Below, piece by piece: positions 24,767 through 34,019 of a DNA stretch of 64,000 bases. The DNA lies in the NCBI RefSeq assembly GCF_900107975.1, contig NZ_FNVF01000005.1:242304-306303 (forward strand), in the 5' to 3' direction. This DNA comes from Paenibacillus sp. UNC499MF. Its GTDB lineage: Bacteria; Bacillota; Bacilli; Paenibacillales; NBRC-103111. Positions within the stretch are counted from its first letter, which is position 1. Every line of letters starts with the position of its first letter. The translations under genes were made by a program, and so were the position numbers. The notes below the pieces were generated by a model, which made no database searches, had not been told where the DNA came from, and saw only the letters and a program-made list of their open reading frames with translations.

Positions 24767-24809
24767 GAATTATAAACTATGGATGAATTTCTTAGAGGAG
24801 ATGAACGCG

Positions 24810-25652
24810 ATGACCGAACGTCATGTATGGAAAATCAACGGATTTGCCGGCCTGCTTGCTATGGTCGTATTTATCGGAGCAGGTATTTTCTCCCTGACCG
24901 CGGAGCTGATCGTCCCCGCCGTACTGCTGTTTGTGCTGGCAGGCGTAGTTCTCAGCTCATTTACCGTCGTACAGCCTAACCAGGGGATGGTCGTCAATTT
25001 CTTCGGGCGCTACAGCGGCACCGTCCGCGACAGCGGCTTCTGGATGACGATTCCTTTCAGCGAGCGCAAGAAAATATCGCTGCGTGTCCGCAACTTCAAC
25101 AGCGCGCGGCTGAAGGTCAACGATGTGGACGGCAATCCCATTGAAATCGCGGCTGTCGTCGTTTTCCGCGTAGTCGATACGGCCAAAGCCAAGTTCGAAG
25201 TCGATAATTACCAGGCTTTCGTGGAAATTCAAAGCGAAACCGCCCTGCGCCATGTCGCCTCCAAATATCCCTACGACTCTTATGCCGGAGAAGCCTACTC
25301 TCTGCGCGCCAACAGCGAAGAAGTCGCCAAGGAACTCACCTTCGAGCTGCAAAGCCGCCTCAGCGTGGCCGGCGTCGAAGTATTGGAGTCCAGGCTGACT
25401 CACCTGGCCTACTCCACCGAGATCGCAAGCGCCATGCTCCAGCGCCAGCAAGCATCCGCCATCATATCCGCACGCGAGAAAATCGTGGAAGGCGCGGTCA
25501 GCATGGTGCAGATGGCTATCGCCCGCCTCCAGGCGGAAGGCGTCGTCGAGCTGGATGAAGAGCGCAAAGCCGCGATGATCAACAACCTGCTCGTAGCGGT
25601 TGTCTCCGACAGGTCCGCCCAGCCTGTCATCAACTCCAGTTCCATCTACTAA
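24810..25652 (+). CDS. SPFH-domain membrane protein
   Basis: A 280-residue stomatin/prohibitin-type protein. Two hydrophobic segments (about 12-30 and 32-52) are followed by a full SPFH domain (from [20 protein letters not shown] to about residue 230) and a helical C-terminus. SPFH proteins oligomerise at the membrane and act as scaffolds for proteases or lipid-domain proteins. No NfeD protease partner is adjacent; instead a ribbon-helix-helix protein follows. ATG 24810 stands after AGAGGAG and is preferred to the upstream in-frame start at 24681. Confidence 0.88.
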   Translation: MTERHVWKINGFAGLLAMVVFIGAGIFSLTAELIVPAVLLFVLAGVVLSSFTVVQPNQGMVVNFFGRYSGTVRDSGFWMTIPFSERKKISLRVRNFNSARLKVNDVDGNPIEIAAVVVFRVVDTAKAKFEVDNYQAFVEIQSETALRHVASKYPYDSYAGEAYSLRANSEEVAKELTFELQSRLSVAGVEVLESRLTHLAYSTEIASAMLQRQQASAIISAREKIVEGAVSMVQMAIARLQAEGVVELDEERKAAMINNLLVAVVSDRSAQPVINSSSIY

Positions 25653-25660
25653 ACGGGCAC

Positions 25661-25855
25661 ATGGCTGTGAAGAAGAACTTCCCGCTGCGGCTCGATCCGA
25701 AGCTCCATCAAGCTTTGGAGCGCTGGGCAGCCGACGAATTCCGCAGCGTCAACGGGCACATCGAATTCCTGCTCCGGGAGGCGCTGGTACGTGCAGGCAG
25801 AATGCCGGGTCACGCCCCTCCTCCTCCCGATAGCGAATCCGGAGATAAGAACTGA
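25661..25855 (+). CDS. Ribbon-helix-helix DNA-binding protein (Arc/MetJ type)
   Basis: A 64-residue protein: an N-terminal beta strand (KKNFPLRLDPKLHQAL), then two helices (ERWAADEFRSVNGHIEFLLREALVRAG) and a proline-rich tail. The pattern fits the Arc repressor fold, which binds DNA as a dimer of dimers. It begins 9 bases after the SPFH stop and must be cotranslated. No toxin-like gene follows, so it looks like a regulator and not half of a toxin-antitoxin pair. An autoregulatory role is inference. Confidence 0.85.
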   Translation: MAVKKNFPLRLDPKLHQALERWAADEFRSVNGHIEFLLREALVRAGRMPGHAPPPPDSESGDKN

Positions 25856-25890
25856 CGGGCGGGGACGCGTAAGCACCCCGTCTCGCACTG

Positions 25891-25923
25891 AAGAGCCGAT
25901 GCCTTTTCGAAGGTATCGGCTCT
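25891..25923 (+). terminator. Terminator of the SPFH/RHH operon
   Basis: AAGAGCCGATGCC pairs with GGTATCGGCTCTT (one wobble) followed by TTTATTT. Confidence 0.75.
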
Positions 25924-25962
25924 TTATTTAAGACCTTTGTTTCAGCACGCTGCCGCTTTCCC

Positions 25963-26445
25963 TCAAACGCCGGTGCTTAAATCTTTCTTCATTTTAAAAT
26001 TAACCAGCTTAATCCCTCTGCGTTCCACACACTGCTCCCGGACCAATCCGTATCCCCGATGTTCAAAAAAACGTTTGGCCGTAAGACTTGCGTCCGTTTC
26101 CAGTTCGGCAAGTCCCCGTTTTTTTGCCTCGTGTTCAAGAAGGTCCGCTAAGGCGGACGCTATCCCCTGTCCCTGAAAATCTTTATCCACATACAGTCTG
26201 TCCACATATCCGTTTGCGGTCATATCCGCAAAGCCCCTGATTACGCCATCGATTACAGCTACATAGGCGGTATTGCGGCTCATCGACTCCTTCCAGGATT
26301 CCAATCTGAGCTCCTCTTCCTCTCTGGATGCCCATGCATGAAGCTGCTCAGGAGTATAATCTTTCTTGTTTACGGAATGAACGGTTTCATAAAACAACGA
26401 GACAATGCTGCGAATATCCGATGCCTGAAACTCTCTGATTTCCAT
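25963..26445 (-). CDS. GNAT-family N-acetyltransferase
   Basis: A 160-residue acetyltransferase: N-terminal strand-helix (MEIREFQASDIRSIVSLF), VDRLYVDKDFQGQGIASAL giving the acetyl-CoA pyrophosphate-binding motif (Q-G-x-G-I/A), and a C-terminal FFEHRGYG. The type is YafP-like by general resemblance; substrate unknown. AGGAGACTAAC precedes the ATG at 26445; a longer frame to 26511 lacks a ribosome site. Confidence 0.88.
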   Translation of the reverse strand: MEIREFQASDIRSIVSLFYETVHSVNKKDYTPEQLHAWASREEEELRLESWKESMSRNTAYVAVIDGVIRGFADMTANGYVDRLYVDKDFQGQGIASALADLLEHEAKKRGLAELETDASLTAKRFFEHRGYGLVREQCVERRGIKLVNFKMKKDLSTGV

Positions 26446-26509
26446 GTTAGTCTCCTCTTCGTCATCTTTGAAGAATATGCCGCATGCATCCGATTTAACC
26501 ACCGGAGGC

Positions 26510-26541
26510 AAAAAAGAGCGGACTGTTCACAGCCCGCTCCT
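26510..26541 (-). terminator. Terminator of the lipoprotein gene
   Basis: GAGCGG/CCGCTC stem followed by six T residues on the minus strand. Confidence 0.6.
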
Positions 26542-26579
26542 CTCATGCTATTCGGCTTCTTCCTTCAATTTCGGCAGTA

Positions 26580-28154
26580 TTACTGGCGTGTAATGATGAC
26601 AGCATCCTGCTCGCTGTCCCATTTCGCTACTCCGCCCAGCGTTTCGGCAAGGAATCTCAAAGGTACGTTCGTGTAATCCCCGTTAAGCTCGACTGCCTGC
26701 TCAAGCGCAACCGGCTTACCGTCGACCAGCGCTTCGGCACTGCCCAGCGTAAACACGATCGTATGTCCGCCAAGATCGTCCGTTACCGTAATTTGTTTCG
26801 TTGCGCCGTCCCATTTCACTTTCGCGTCAAGCATATTCGCTACATACGTTACCGGCGCCATGGAAACGTCACCTTTGCGGTAGCCTCCGAAGCCGAACGA
26901 AGTCATGTCTTCATCGTCCAGCGGCAGCGTAAAGGAACGCTTCGTAATCTGGAGATCCTCTTTAAGCAGCTTGTAAATCGAGGAATTCTTATCCACCGAT
27001 TTCAGGAAGCTCCCGAGAGAAGGTACGGAGTCCGGATCAGTCGCATCGTAGGTGAAACGGTCTCCGTCCGCTTTTACGGGATTGATCGTAACCGGCTGGT
27101 TGATATTCCATCTTTCTCCGGTCACGCTCAGCTTGATCCCTTTCAATCCGGTTTCCGCTTCAGGCAGCGGAATGGTAAGACCCGCGCTGCTTTTGCGGAT
27201 ATGCTGGGAGCTGTCCACATACAAATCCACGTTTACGGACGAGCGGTCGCTCAAGATGTCGCGCAGCGGCTCGCCTGCCGGTCCGTTCAGCAACTCGTCG
27301 GTCGTTTTGTCGTAGCTCTCCAGAACATCCTTCAAGCCGGTTTGTACGGCGGCGTACATCGTTTCAACCGCAAGTGTTTTATTCGACAGATAAGCATCGA
27401 GCAGTTTATTTTCCTCGCCCGACTGTTCAGCCGCTTCTTTGGCGATCGGTCCGAATACGTCGAATACGGTGCCGAGGAATTCCTTCAGGCCTTTCTCATC
27501 CGCTGCGATGTTCTGCAGGAAAGTTTTGACCAGACCGAGCGCCTCGCTGCCTTTAATTTCGGCATGAAGCTTCTGCAGGGAAACCGTCTCGTTGTATACG
27601 TTCTCCGAAACGGACGTCACTCCGATCGTCTTCGGGTTCGGCGCATGGCCGATGAAGAACGACGCAAGCGACGGAAGTTTGTCCTCAAGCACCTTCTGAA
27701 GCTCCTGAATGCTCTTCTGTCCCGGTACGAGCAGGCCTCCGTTAAGCGGACTTGTCTGCGCGTTGCGGATGTAAATCGGCTTGCTTACGCCTTCGATACG
27801 GATAATAATATCTTCGTCCTGAAGGGACAGTTCGAAAGGAATGCTTCCCTTGCCGTATGTAAATTCACCTTTCATCGATGCGTTCCGGGGATCCTGGATT
27901 TTCTCCTCCGTAAACTTGACCGTCACTTCTTTAAACAGGCCTACCAGCTTCTGCGCCTCAGGCGGCAGCCCCGCAAGATCTCCCGTCAGAAGTTCGAACT
28001 TGAGCGTCTCCTGCGATTCAGCCGATTTGACGGCATACTGGTTGACGAGTGCCTTGTTCACGTCAAGACCTCCTACGGATTCGCAACCCGTAAGAACGAT
28101 CATGAGTGCGCCAGTACCCCCGCATACAACCTTTTTCCAGTTATTTACTTTCAT
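26580..28154 (-). CDS. Lipoprotein with copper-amine-oxidase-like stalk domain
   Basis: A 524-residue exported protein. The signal peptide ends in a lipobox LTGC with Cys24 as the lipidated residue. The central region (about 40-400) is a soluble domain I do not recognise. The C-terminus (about 415-520) has a stalk domain of the type first seen at the N-terminus of copper amine oxidases: GYRKGDVSMAPVTYVANML...VKWDGATKQITVTDD...VDGKPVAL, ending YTNVPLRFLAETLGGVAKWD. Such domains are common in surface proteins of Paenibacillus and are non-catalytic. It is likely a cell-envelope attached protein. AAGGAG precedes the ATG at 28154. Confidence 0.85.
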   Translation of the reverse strand: MKVNNWKKVVCGGTGALMIVLTGCESVGGLDVNKALVNQYAVKSAESQETLKFELLTGDLAGLPPEAQKLVGLFKEVTVKFTEEKIQDPRNASMKGEFTYGKGSIPFELSLQDEDIIIRIEGVSKPIYIRNAQTSPLNGGLLVPGQKSIQELQKVLEDKLPSLASFFIGHAPNPKTIGVTSVSENVYNETVSLQKLHAEIKGSEALGLVKTFLQNIAADEKGLKEFLGTVFDVFGPIAKEAAEQSGEENKLLDAYLSNKTLAVETMYAAVQTGLKDVLESYDKTTDELLNGPAGEPLRDILSDRSSVNVDLYVDSSQHIRKSSAGLTIPLPEAETGLKGIKLSVTGERWNINQPVTINPVKADGDRFTYDATDPDSVPSLGSFLKSVDKNSSIYKLLKEDLQITKRSFTLPLDDEDMTSFGFGGYRKGDVSMAPVTYVANMLDAKVKWDGATKQITVTDDLGGHTIVFTLGSAEALVDGKPVALEQAVELNGDYTNVPLRFLAETLGGVAKWDSEQDAVIITRQ

Positions 28155-28375
28155 TTTTCCCGGCTCCTTTCCAGCTCCCAAGTATTGCTAACTCTTTTAT
28201 ATACGCGCAAGTAAGCAAAAAGACTCACATTCCCGATAAATTTTCCTGGAAAGCAGGACCGATGCCCATTTGTTTGCATATCGTGCAGGAAGATGGAAAT
28301 CGGAAAAACCGGGCATCCTATTCATGGACGTGACGGCTGCTTCATCAAGTAATCCGGGGAAAAGAGGCTGCAATA

Positions 28376-29683
28376 ATGAACGGCAACGGGGTCAAAGACA
28401 ACAACCCGCTCAAAGCGGTCGGGCACTGGCTGGCAGGGGTGCCGCACACGATTACCCAGCTTGCATCGGGCAAACTGGCTTCTTTGCAGTCCGCTCTTCA
28501 CTTGGGCCAAAGTGCCCAGAAGCTTGTACCGGGGAGGGACAGCGTCAAAAGATTGCGCAGGGCATGGAAAGGACTCGCGGCACCGTCCGCATCCCTGCCG
28601 GCTCCGGAGCTTTCCCTGTCCGATCGGGAGCGGCGGCTCGTAGAGCGTATACGCCTCGAAACGCAGCGGAGAAACCGGAACAACGTGACCCGCACACGGG
28701 CCTACTGGAACCTGTATGAGCAGCATCCCGAGCTCCACTGGGCTCTTCTCGCCCATATGGTCTCGCGGAACGGCGGCTGGAACATGACGGACCTTGAAGG
28801 GGAGTTTCTTCCCTCCCTCCTGACTCGGCCCGGACGCGAGGCTCTTTTCGCTTTTCTGGAGAGAGCGAATGCGCTCATATTCGGGGACGCTTACCCGCAG
28901 CTGCTGCTCTATGAGGAGTCCAAACGGTCCGGTGAGCCTCTGTTTCATCTGCTCCCCGCCTTCGGTGTGTCCGTTTTTATGAAGCCGGTTTGGGAGGAAT
29001 TCTGGGATGTTCACGATCCGGTGCTGCTGACGGTCTCTTTAATCGTGAATGAACAGCATTTTATTGAAAACCGGGTAGTCAAACAGCACTATTTCATTAC
29101 AAACGTGCTGGAAACGGCCGAATTCCAGGCTCAGGCGCTCCTTCAGCTCAATCAGGTTTTCTTTCCTTTCGCCCTGCATAAAGATCCTCTTCACAAGTCC
29201 GCAGACCGTCTGAAGCTGGCCGGTGAGATCCTGGAAGACTTCACGGATATCAAGGAACGGATCGAGTTCGGAAAAACACTGTACGCCGTCTTGTTCGGCA
29301 TCCCGGCGGTCCACCAGGGCGTCGTGCTCTTCGCTTCCGCGCAGCCGCACACCGGCTCACGGGCGGACTATTGGCCGCATTTGTTCTCCCGCATCCGCAA
29401 GGACGTCCCGGGTGTAAGCCCGGCAGGGCCGAAGCTCGAAGGCTGCGAGCTGAAGGCCGGAGCGGCGGGCATCTACAGTCCGGAGCTCGAACGCACGTGG
29501 AAGGATGTCCCACTGACAGCTCCGGAGACGGGGGACTGGTTTCCCTCCAATGCCGGGAGCGTGGCGGGCCACTTCGGGAACATCGACGTTCCCGCCCTGT
29601 TCGAGATGAGCGCCGAATGCTGCTTCGGCCTCCACAAAATTCAGCTGGCCGCTCTGGCGTCCGTTCAGCTGAAAGGGAATTAA
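28376..29683 (+). CDS. DUF2515 family protein
   Basis: A 435-residue soluble protein with the family layout: an N-terminal Arg-rich helix (SDRERRLVERIRLETQRRNRNNVTRTRAYWNLY), WALLAHMVSRNGGWNMTD and DPVLLTVSLIVNEQHFIENRVV. No catalytic motif is evident and function is unknown in all Bacillales homologues (YppC in Bacillus). A ribosome site (AGAGG) precedes the ATG at moderate spacing. Confidence 0.8.
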   Translation: MNGNGVKDNNPLKAVGHWLAGVPHTITQLASGKLASLQSALHLGQSAQKLVPGRDSVKRLRRAWKGLAAPSASLPAPELSLSDRERRLVERIRLETQRRNRNNVTRTRAYWNLYEQHPELHWALLAHMVSRNGGWNMTDLEGEFLPSLLTRPGREALFAFLERANALIFGDAYPQLLLYEESKRSGEPLFHLLPAFGVSVFMKPVWEEFWDVHDPVLLTVSLIVNEQHFIENRVVKQHYFITNVLETAEFQAQALLQLNQVFFPFALHKDPLHKSADRLKLAGEILEDFTDIKERIEFGKTLYAVLFGIPAVHQGVVLFASAQPHTGSRADYWPHLFSRIRKDVPGVSPAGPKLEGCELKAGAAGIYSPELERTWKDVPLTAPETGDWFPSNAGSVAGHFGNIDVPALFEMSAECCFGLHKIQLAALASVQLKGN

Positions 29684-29735
29684 AAAAACGCCCGGCGTCC
29701 ACTCTGCCGAAGCAGAGGCACATCGGGCGTTTTTG
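29684..29735. terminator. Bidirectional terminator after the DUF2515 gene
   Basis: AAAAACGCCCG pairs with CGGGCGTTTTT around a structured loop that holds its own CTCTGC/GCAGAG stem. Confidence 0.85.
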
Positions 29736-29981
29736 AAAGGTTTCGGCGGTCCGGAGGCCGCGCCGGGCAGAGCCTTGAGGGCCGCGGCGGCGCGGCGGGC
29801 GCAAAAGCGGAGCAGCGGGGCGCACACGGCTTGCTAGAGCGTGCAGCGTGCTAGCGTGAGCGAGACGCGAGAGCGCGCCAGGCAGGGGCGCAGCCCGCAC
29901 ATCGCCGGTTCACGCCCCCCGCCTGGCATGCCGTCATAAGCTTGTGCGCCGTGCCGGCCGAGCCGCCGCCCCGCGGAAGCT
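29736..29981. other. GC-rich gene-free spacer
   Basis: About 250 bases, very GC-rich with short GCG repeats. I find no gene, tRNA or clear terminator for the flippase gene that ends at 29982. Confidence 0.5.
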
Positions 29982-31643
29982 TTAACCCCTGAGGCCGAGC
30001 AAGCGGCCCGCCTTGGCGTAAAGCTTCTGCAGCGGCGCCGGGAAGGTCTTGATGTCATCCTTCGTGACCACTTTCGTGACAAACAGGAGGATGACATAGA
30101 GCACGCAGGCCAAGGCGCCGATTACGACGGCGTTGACGGTTGCGTTCACGACTCTCCACGGGAACAGGTGGAGATGCTCGAAGAGCAGACGCTCCGCGAA
30201 CACGCCGATCACCACGACGACAGCCGTCGTGACGGCAAGGCCGGTCCAGCGGCGCGAAGCCATGATGCGGAAGGAAACCACGTTACGCATCACGGCCAGG
30301 TTAAAGGCGGACATGACGATGAAGCAGAGCATCGTCGACGCCAGAATGCCGTAGATGCCGAGCCACGGCGACAAAATCAGGTTGCCGAGCAGCTTCACGG
30401 CTATGCCGAAGACCACACTGGACACAAGCGCGCGCATTTTGCCCATGCCCATCAGAACGGCGCCCGACGTCTGCATGATGATCTGGAACATCGCTCCCGC
30501 GGTCATCATGGCAATCATCGGAGGGCCGTACTCGTAGCCCGTCGGCGTACCGCCGTAATCGAACATGCCCGAAAGCGGGCGTGCCGCCGTGCAGATCGCC
30601 AGAACCATAGGCAGGCCGGACAGGATGGCGAGCTGCATGACGCGGGAGGACTGGTTGCGGACCAGCTCCAGATCCCGACGCGAGTAGGCTCCCGAGATAA
30701 TAGGGACGACCGATTGGCTGAGCGCGATCGCCAGCACGATCGGCAGCCCCGCAAGCGATTGGGCCTGCCCGCCGAGGATACCGACGATATCCTTGGCTTT
30801 GGCTTCGCCGATCTGATCCCGCAGAAGCGGGATGATGGTGGAAGAGTCAATGTTGTAAATCAGCGTAACCGTAATGGAAAAAATAACGATCGGAATGGAC
30901 AATCTGAGCAATTGGCCGTAGATTTGCCCGTAACGGAGTTTTCCTCCCGATTGACGGCTTTGAGCGCTTTCCGTATACACGGGTTCGGAGACCGGCAGCG
31001 TTCCCCTGTCTTCTTTACGGAGCTTAAGCGCGTAATACAGCATAACGGCCAAAGCCGCGATACCGCCGGTTACGCCTCCGAAGGAAGCGCCCGCCACGGC
31101 CCAGTCCAAAGAGACGCCGAGCAGCACATAAGCGAGGCCTACCGCCGTAATCAACCGGACGATCTGCTCGATTACCTGCGAGATGCCGTTGGGCATCATC
31201 CGCTGGCGGCCTTGGAAATAGCCCCGCATAATAGCGATCAGCGGGAAAAACAGCAGGGCCGGGGCGATGGCCAGCGTAGCCAGCGTGGCATGAGGATCGC
31301 CGGACGACTCCGCATAATGCGGAGCCAGAAGAAACAGGACCAGGCACATGACAACGCCGGCTCCCACCGCGAATATCAAAGCGGCTTTGTAGATCCGGTT
31401 CGCTTCATCCATCCGCCCGAGCGCGGTCCGCTCGGAGATCATTTTGCTCAGGGCACTCGGAATGCCCGCCGTTGCGATAACCAGCAGATTGCTGTAGAGG
31501 TTAAAAGCGATCGCATAACTCGCCATTCCCTCGTTGCCCAGCATATAAACGAGCGGAAAACGCTGAAATACACCGAGAAAGCGGGCAATCAAAGCCGCGA
31601 CCGTCAATATCAGAGTGCCTTTGACTAGCGAATCCTTAGACAA
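29982..31643 (-). CDS. MOP-superfamily flippase (YtgP/MurJ-like)
   Basis: A 553-residue polytopic membrane protein of the oligosaccharide flippase (polysaccharide biosynthesis) family, with about 14 predicted helices starting LVKGTLILTVAALIARFLGV. The length and start resemble Bacillus YtgP, a MurJ that exports lipid II for peptidoglycan synthesis; SpoVB-like sporulation proteins are the other option. The TTG at 31643 follows AGAAGGA. The class B PBP further along uses the same pathway but is not linked. Confidence 0.85.
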   Translation of the reverse strand: MSKDSLVKGTLILTVAALIARFLGVFQRFPLVYMLGNEGMASYAIAFNLYSNLLVIATAGIPSALSKMISERTALGRMDEANRIYKAALIFAVGAGVVMCLVLFLLAPHYAESSGDPHATLATLAIAPALLFFPLIAIMRGYFQGRQRMMPNGISQVIEQIVRLITAVGLAYVLLGVSLDWAVAGASFGGVTGGIAALAVMLYYALKLRKEDRGTLPVSEPVYTESAQSRQSGGKLRYGQIYGQLLRLSIPIVIFSITVTLIYNIDSSTIIPLLRDQIGEAKAKDIVGILGGQAQSLAGLPIVLAIALSQSVVPIISGAYSRRDLELVRNQSSRVMQLAILSGLPMVLAICTAARPLSGMFDYGGTPTGYEYGPPMIAMMTAGAMFQIIMQTSGAVLMGMGKMRALVSSVVFGIAVKLLGNLILSPWLGIYGILASTMLCFIVMSAFNLAVMRNVVSFRIMASRRWTGLAVTTAVVVVIGVFAERLLFEHLHLFPWRVVNATVNAVVIGALACVLYVILLFVTKVVTKDDIKTFPAPLQKLYAKAGRLLGLRG

Positions 31644-31673
31644 TGTCGTTCCTTCTCCCCCTACATAATAAGA

Positions 31674-31699
31674 CCGGAAAAGGAGATCCTTTTCCGGAC
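31674..31699 (-). terminator. Perfect palindrome between thuA-like and flippase genes
   Basis: CCGGAAAAGGA and its complement with a 2-base centre, after the ThuA-like gene. Only a weak T tract follows, so it could terminate or protect a processed end. Confidence 0.45.
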
Positions 31700-31718
31700 G
31701 TGATCGGCTGACGCCGTT

Positions 31719-32441
31719 TTACTTCGTCTGAAGCTTCTCCAAAGGCTGCGCGTTCCCGTAAACGGGCTTCGCCGTGCTTACCGGAGCCGCCCATTTCACG
31801 CCGTTCGAAATGACCTTCAGAACGTTCTCGTTGTAATAAGTCGGATACGTTTCATGACCCGGACGGAAATAGAAAATCCGGCCCTGTCCGCGGTGGTAGG
31901 TGCAGCCGCTGCGGAATACCTCGCCGCCTTCGAACCAGCTGACGAAGACCAGCTCGTCCGGCGCCGGAATATCGAAATGCTCCCCGTACATTTCTTCCTG
32001 CTCCAGCTCGAAATACTGCCCGATGCCTTCGGCGATCGGATGGGAAGGATCCACGACCCACAGGCGTTCCTTCTCCCCCGCTTCGCGCCATTTCAAATCG
32101 CAGGATGTGCCCATCAGCTTTTTGAAAATTTTCGAGAAATGACCGGAGTGCAGCACGACAAGACCCATGCCGTCCAGGACGCGCTGGTGTACGCGGTCGA
32201 CGATTTCGTCGGCGACTTCACCGTGGGCCTTGTGTCCCCACCAGATCAGAACGTCGGTGTCATCCAGAATTTCCCGCGTAAGCCCGTGCTCGGGCTGTTC
32301 CTGCGTTGCGGTGCGGATTTGGAAAGAGTCTCCCGCAATCCCGGCCGCTATGGCTCCGTGAATGCCTTCCGGGTACACTTCGGCTACTTTGGCATTCGTT
32401 TTCTCATGCACGTTTTCATTCCACACGGTTACTTTAATCAT
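31719..32441 (-). CDS. ThuA-domain protein
   Basis: A 240-residue glutamine-amidotransferase-like fold protein: [27 protein letters not shown], and a terminal [20 protein letters not shown]. The ThuA family was first linked to trehalose/3-keto sugar utilisation and many members are 3-keto-glucoside processing proteins of uncertain role. No sugar-catabolism genes are adjacent. The unit HAD-DUF456-ThuA-flippase is collinear but does not suggest one pathway. Confidence 0.85.
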   Translation of the reverse strand: MIKVTVWNENVHEKTNAKVAEVYPEGIHGAIAAGIAGDSFQIRTATQEQPEHGLTREILDDTDVLIWWGHKAHGEVADEIVDRVHQRVLDGMGLVVLHSGHFSKIFKKLMGTSCDLKWREAGEKERLWVVDPSHPIAEGIGQYFELEQEEMYGEHFDIPAPDELVFVSWFEGGEVFRSGCTYHRGQGRIFYFRPGHETYPTYYNENVLKVISNGVKWAAPVSTAKPVYGNAQPLEKLQTK

Positions 32442-32526
32442 GTCGGTCTTCCTTTCCTATGGGGAAAATAAGGCGTATTCCGCGTGCTTCCGCAGTCCGC
32501 CTCTTTGACGGGTATCCCTGAGCGGG

Positions 32527-33003
32527 TTAAATCCAGATGAAGAAAAGAATGATCATCAGCAGTTGAAGAACGACTTTGACGACAACGCTGGAGAAGAAAC
32601 CGAGAACCGATCCTACCCCGACCTGGGCGGAATGCTTAAGGTTGGAGCCGTGGAACAGTTCACCGAGCACAGCGCCGATAAAAGGCCCCAGGATAAGCCC
32701 GAATGCCGGAATGACGAACGGGCCGACGAGCAGACCGATCGTGCTTCCCCATACGGACGCCTTGGAACCGCCGAATTTTTTGACGCCGAACGCACTCACG
32801 AGATAGTCGGCGATGGTGATGGCGATAACGACCGCCGATTGGATCAGCCAGAACCAGAAGCCGAAAGGCTCGAAGCTGAAGAAAAACCCGTAGACGAAAA
32901 AGGCTCCGAAAATAGCGAGCGCTCCCGGCAGAATAGGAAAAACCGCACCCAGCATTCCGACGGCAAACAGCAAAATAATGAGGATCCATCCCAAAATAGC
33001 CAT
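32527..33003 (-). CDS. DUF456 membrane protein
   Basis: A 158-residue membrane protein with Gly-rich hydrophobic helices (LLFAVGMLGAVFPILPG, GLLVGPFVIPAFGLILGPFIGAVLGEL). The GxxxGPF repeats define DUF456, a family of unknown function in bacteria. It lies 43 bases after the HAD phosphatase stop, likely in one transcript. Confidence 0.88.
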   Translation of the reverse strand: MAILGWILIILLFAVGMLGAVFPILPGALAIFGAFFVYGFFFSFEPFGFWFWLIQSAVVIAITIADYLVSAFGVKKFGGSKASVWGSTIGLLVGPFVIPAFGLILGPFIGAVLGELFHGSNLKHSAQVGVGSVLGFFSSVVVKVVLQLLMIILFFIWI

Positions 33004-33046
33004 GTCTACTCATCCTTTCTTCCCGAGAAAAACGTCACCGCCAAAC

Positions 33047-33799
33047 TTAATGGGCGGATAACGGGTCCAGCACGTATTCCTGAATGATTTTGGCGACCCC
33101 GTCCTCGTCGTTGGAAACCGTAACAAGGTCGGCAATCCGCTTCACGCCTTCCTGGGCGTTGCCCATCGCCACGCCGAGACCCGCCGCACGGATCATCGCG
33201 ATATCGTTCTCGCTGTCGCCCATGGCGATGACCTGAGACATTTCGATGCCGAGAAGCTTGCACACTTCTTCAATGCCGCTTGCTTTGCTGATTCCTTTGG
33301 GATTCAGCTCGAGATTGTCCGGGTGGGAGTTGGTGATTTCAAGCTCTCCCCAGCGGGCCAGCTCTCCGCGGATGATCTCCAGGCTTTCTTTATTTTCCGT
33401 GTAAAAGCCGAATTTGAGCCACTGGGGTTTGGTGATATCCTCGGCCCAGTTATCCCGGTTGTACATGCCCTCGACCGAATAAGCCCAGTACCACGTATCG
33501 TGCTCGATCGCCAGGTCGTACATCCTTCTGACGAGATCCAAATCAAGCAGCGTACGTTTCAGCAAATCGTGCGGCGCTTTCCAGACTTCGCTTCCGTTGA
33601 CGGAAACAATCGGGGTTTCCAGCTTAAGCTCTTCCGCATAAGGAAGAGCGCTTTGCACGCCGCGCCCTGTCGAGAAAATAACGGTGACTCCCGCTTCCAG
33701 AGCCGCGTAAATCGCTTCCCGATTCGCAGGGGAGACCTGCTTTTCTTCGTTAAGCAGCGTACCGTCCATATCCAGCGCTACCAGCTTATATTGACTCAA
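33047..33799 (-). CDS. Cof-type HAD-IIB phosphatase
   Basis: A 250-residue haloacid dehalogenase phosphatase. Motif I is LDMDGTLLN (nucleophile Asp), motif II is in FSTGRG, motif III in LELNPKGISK and motif IV in GDSENDIAMI. The cap is C2B type. Family members dephosphorylate small metabolites such as sugar phosphates and pyridoxal phosphate; the substrate is not predictable. Confidence 0.93.
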   Translation of the reverse strand: MSQYKLVALDMDGTLLNEEKQVSPANREAIYAALEAGVTVIFSTGRGVQSALPYAEELKLETPIVSVNGSEVWKAPHDLLKRTLLDLDLVRRMYDLAIEHDTWYWAYSVEGMYNRDNWAEDITKPQWLKFGFYTENKESLEIIRGELARWGELEITNSHPDNLELNPKGISKASGIEEVCKLLGIEMSQVIAMGDSENDIAMIRAAGLGVAMGNAQEGVKRIADLVTVSNDEDGVAKIIQEYVLDPLSAH

Positions 33800-33838
33800 C
33801 TTGTTTCCTCCTTCAAGCTCTCCTTCAGGAAAGCTGCT

Positions 33839-33969
33839 TCGTAAGCTTTTGCTTCGGACTCTCCTAGGGGATAACCGTGTCGTAAGCTTGGCGCTTGCGA
33901 CTTTTCCCGCAGATAAACCTTTACATTAGCCTGCATGCCAATCTTTCCGGCAGAAAAACCGCTCGTAAG
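33839..33969. repeat. Short dispersed repeats TCGTAAG
   Basis: TCGTAAGCTT at 33839-33848 and 33890-33899, and TCGTAAG at 33963-33969. The first two each head a small hairpin (AAGC/GCTT). They fill the gap between asnB and the HAD gene. Significance is unclear. Confidence 0.25.
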
Positions 33970-34019
33970 TATTGCCCCAGATTCCCTGAGGGAACCTGGA
34001 GCTAGGGGAACTTTTTATG

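Noticed and set aside
25661-25855. A toxin-antitoxin interpretation of the ribbon-helix-helix gene.
   Set aside because: No toxin-like partner follows; its partner is an SPFH membrane protein.
29736-29981. A possible tRNA in the GC-rich spacer, because of GGTTCACGCC.
   Set aside because: No cloverleaf can be drawn around it.
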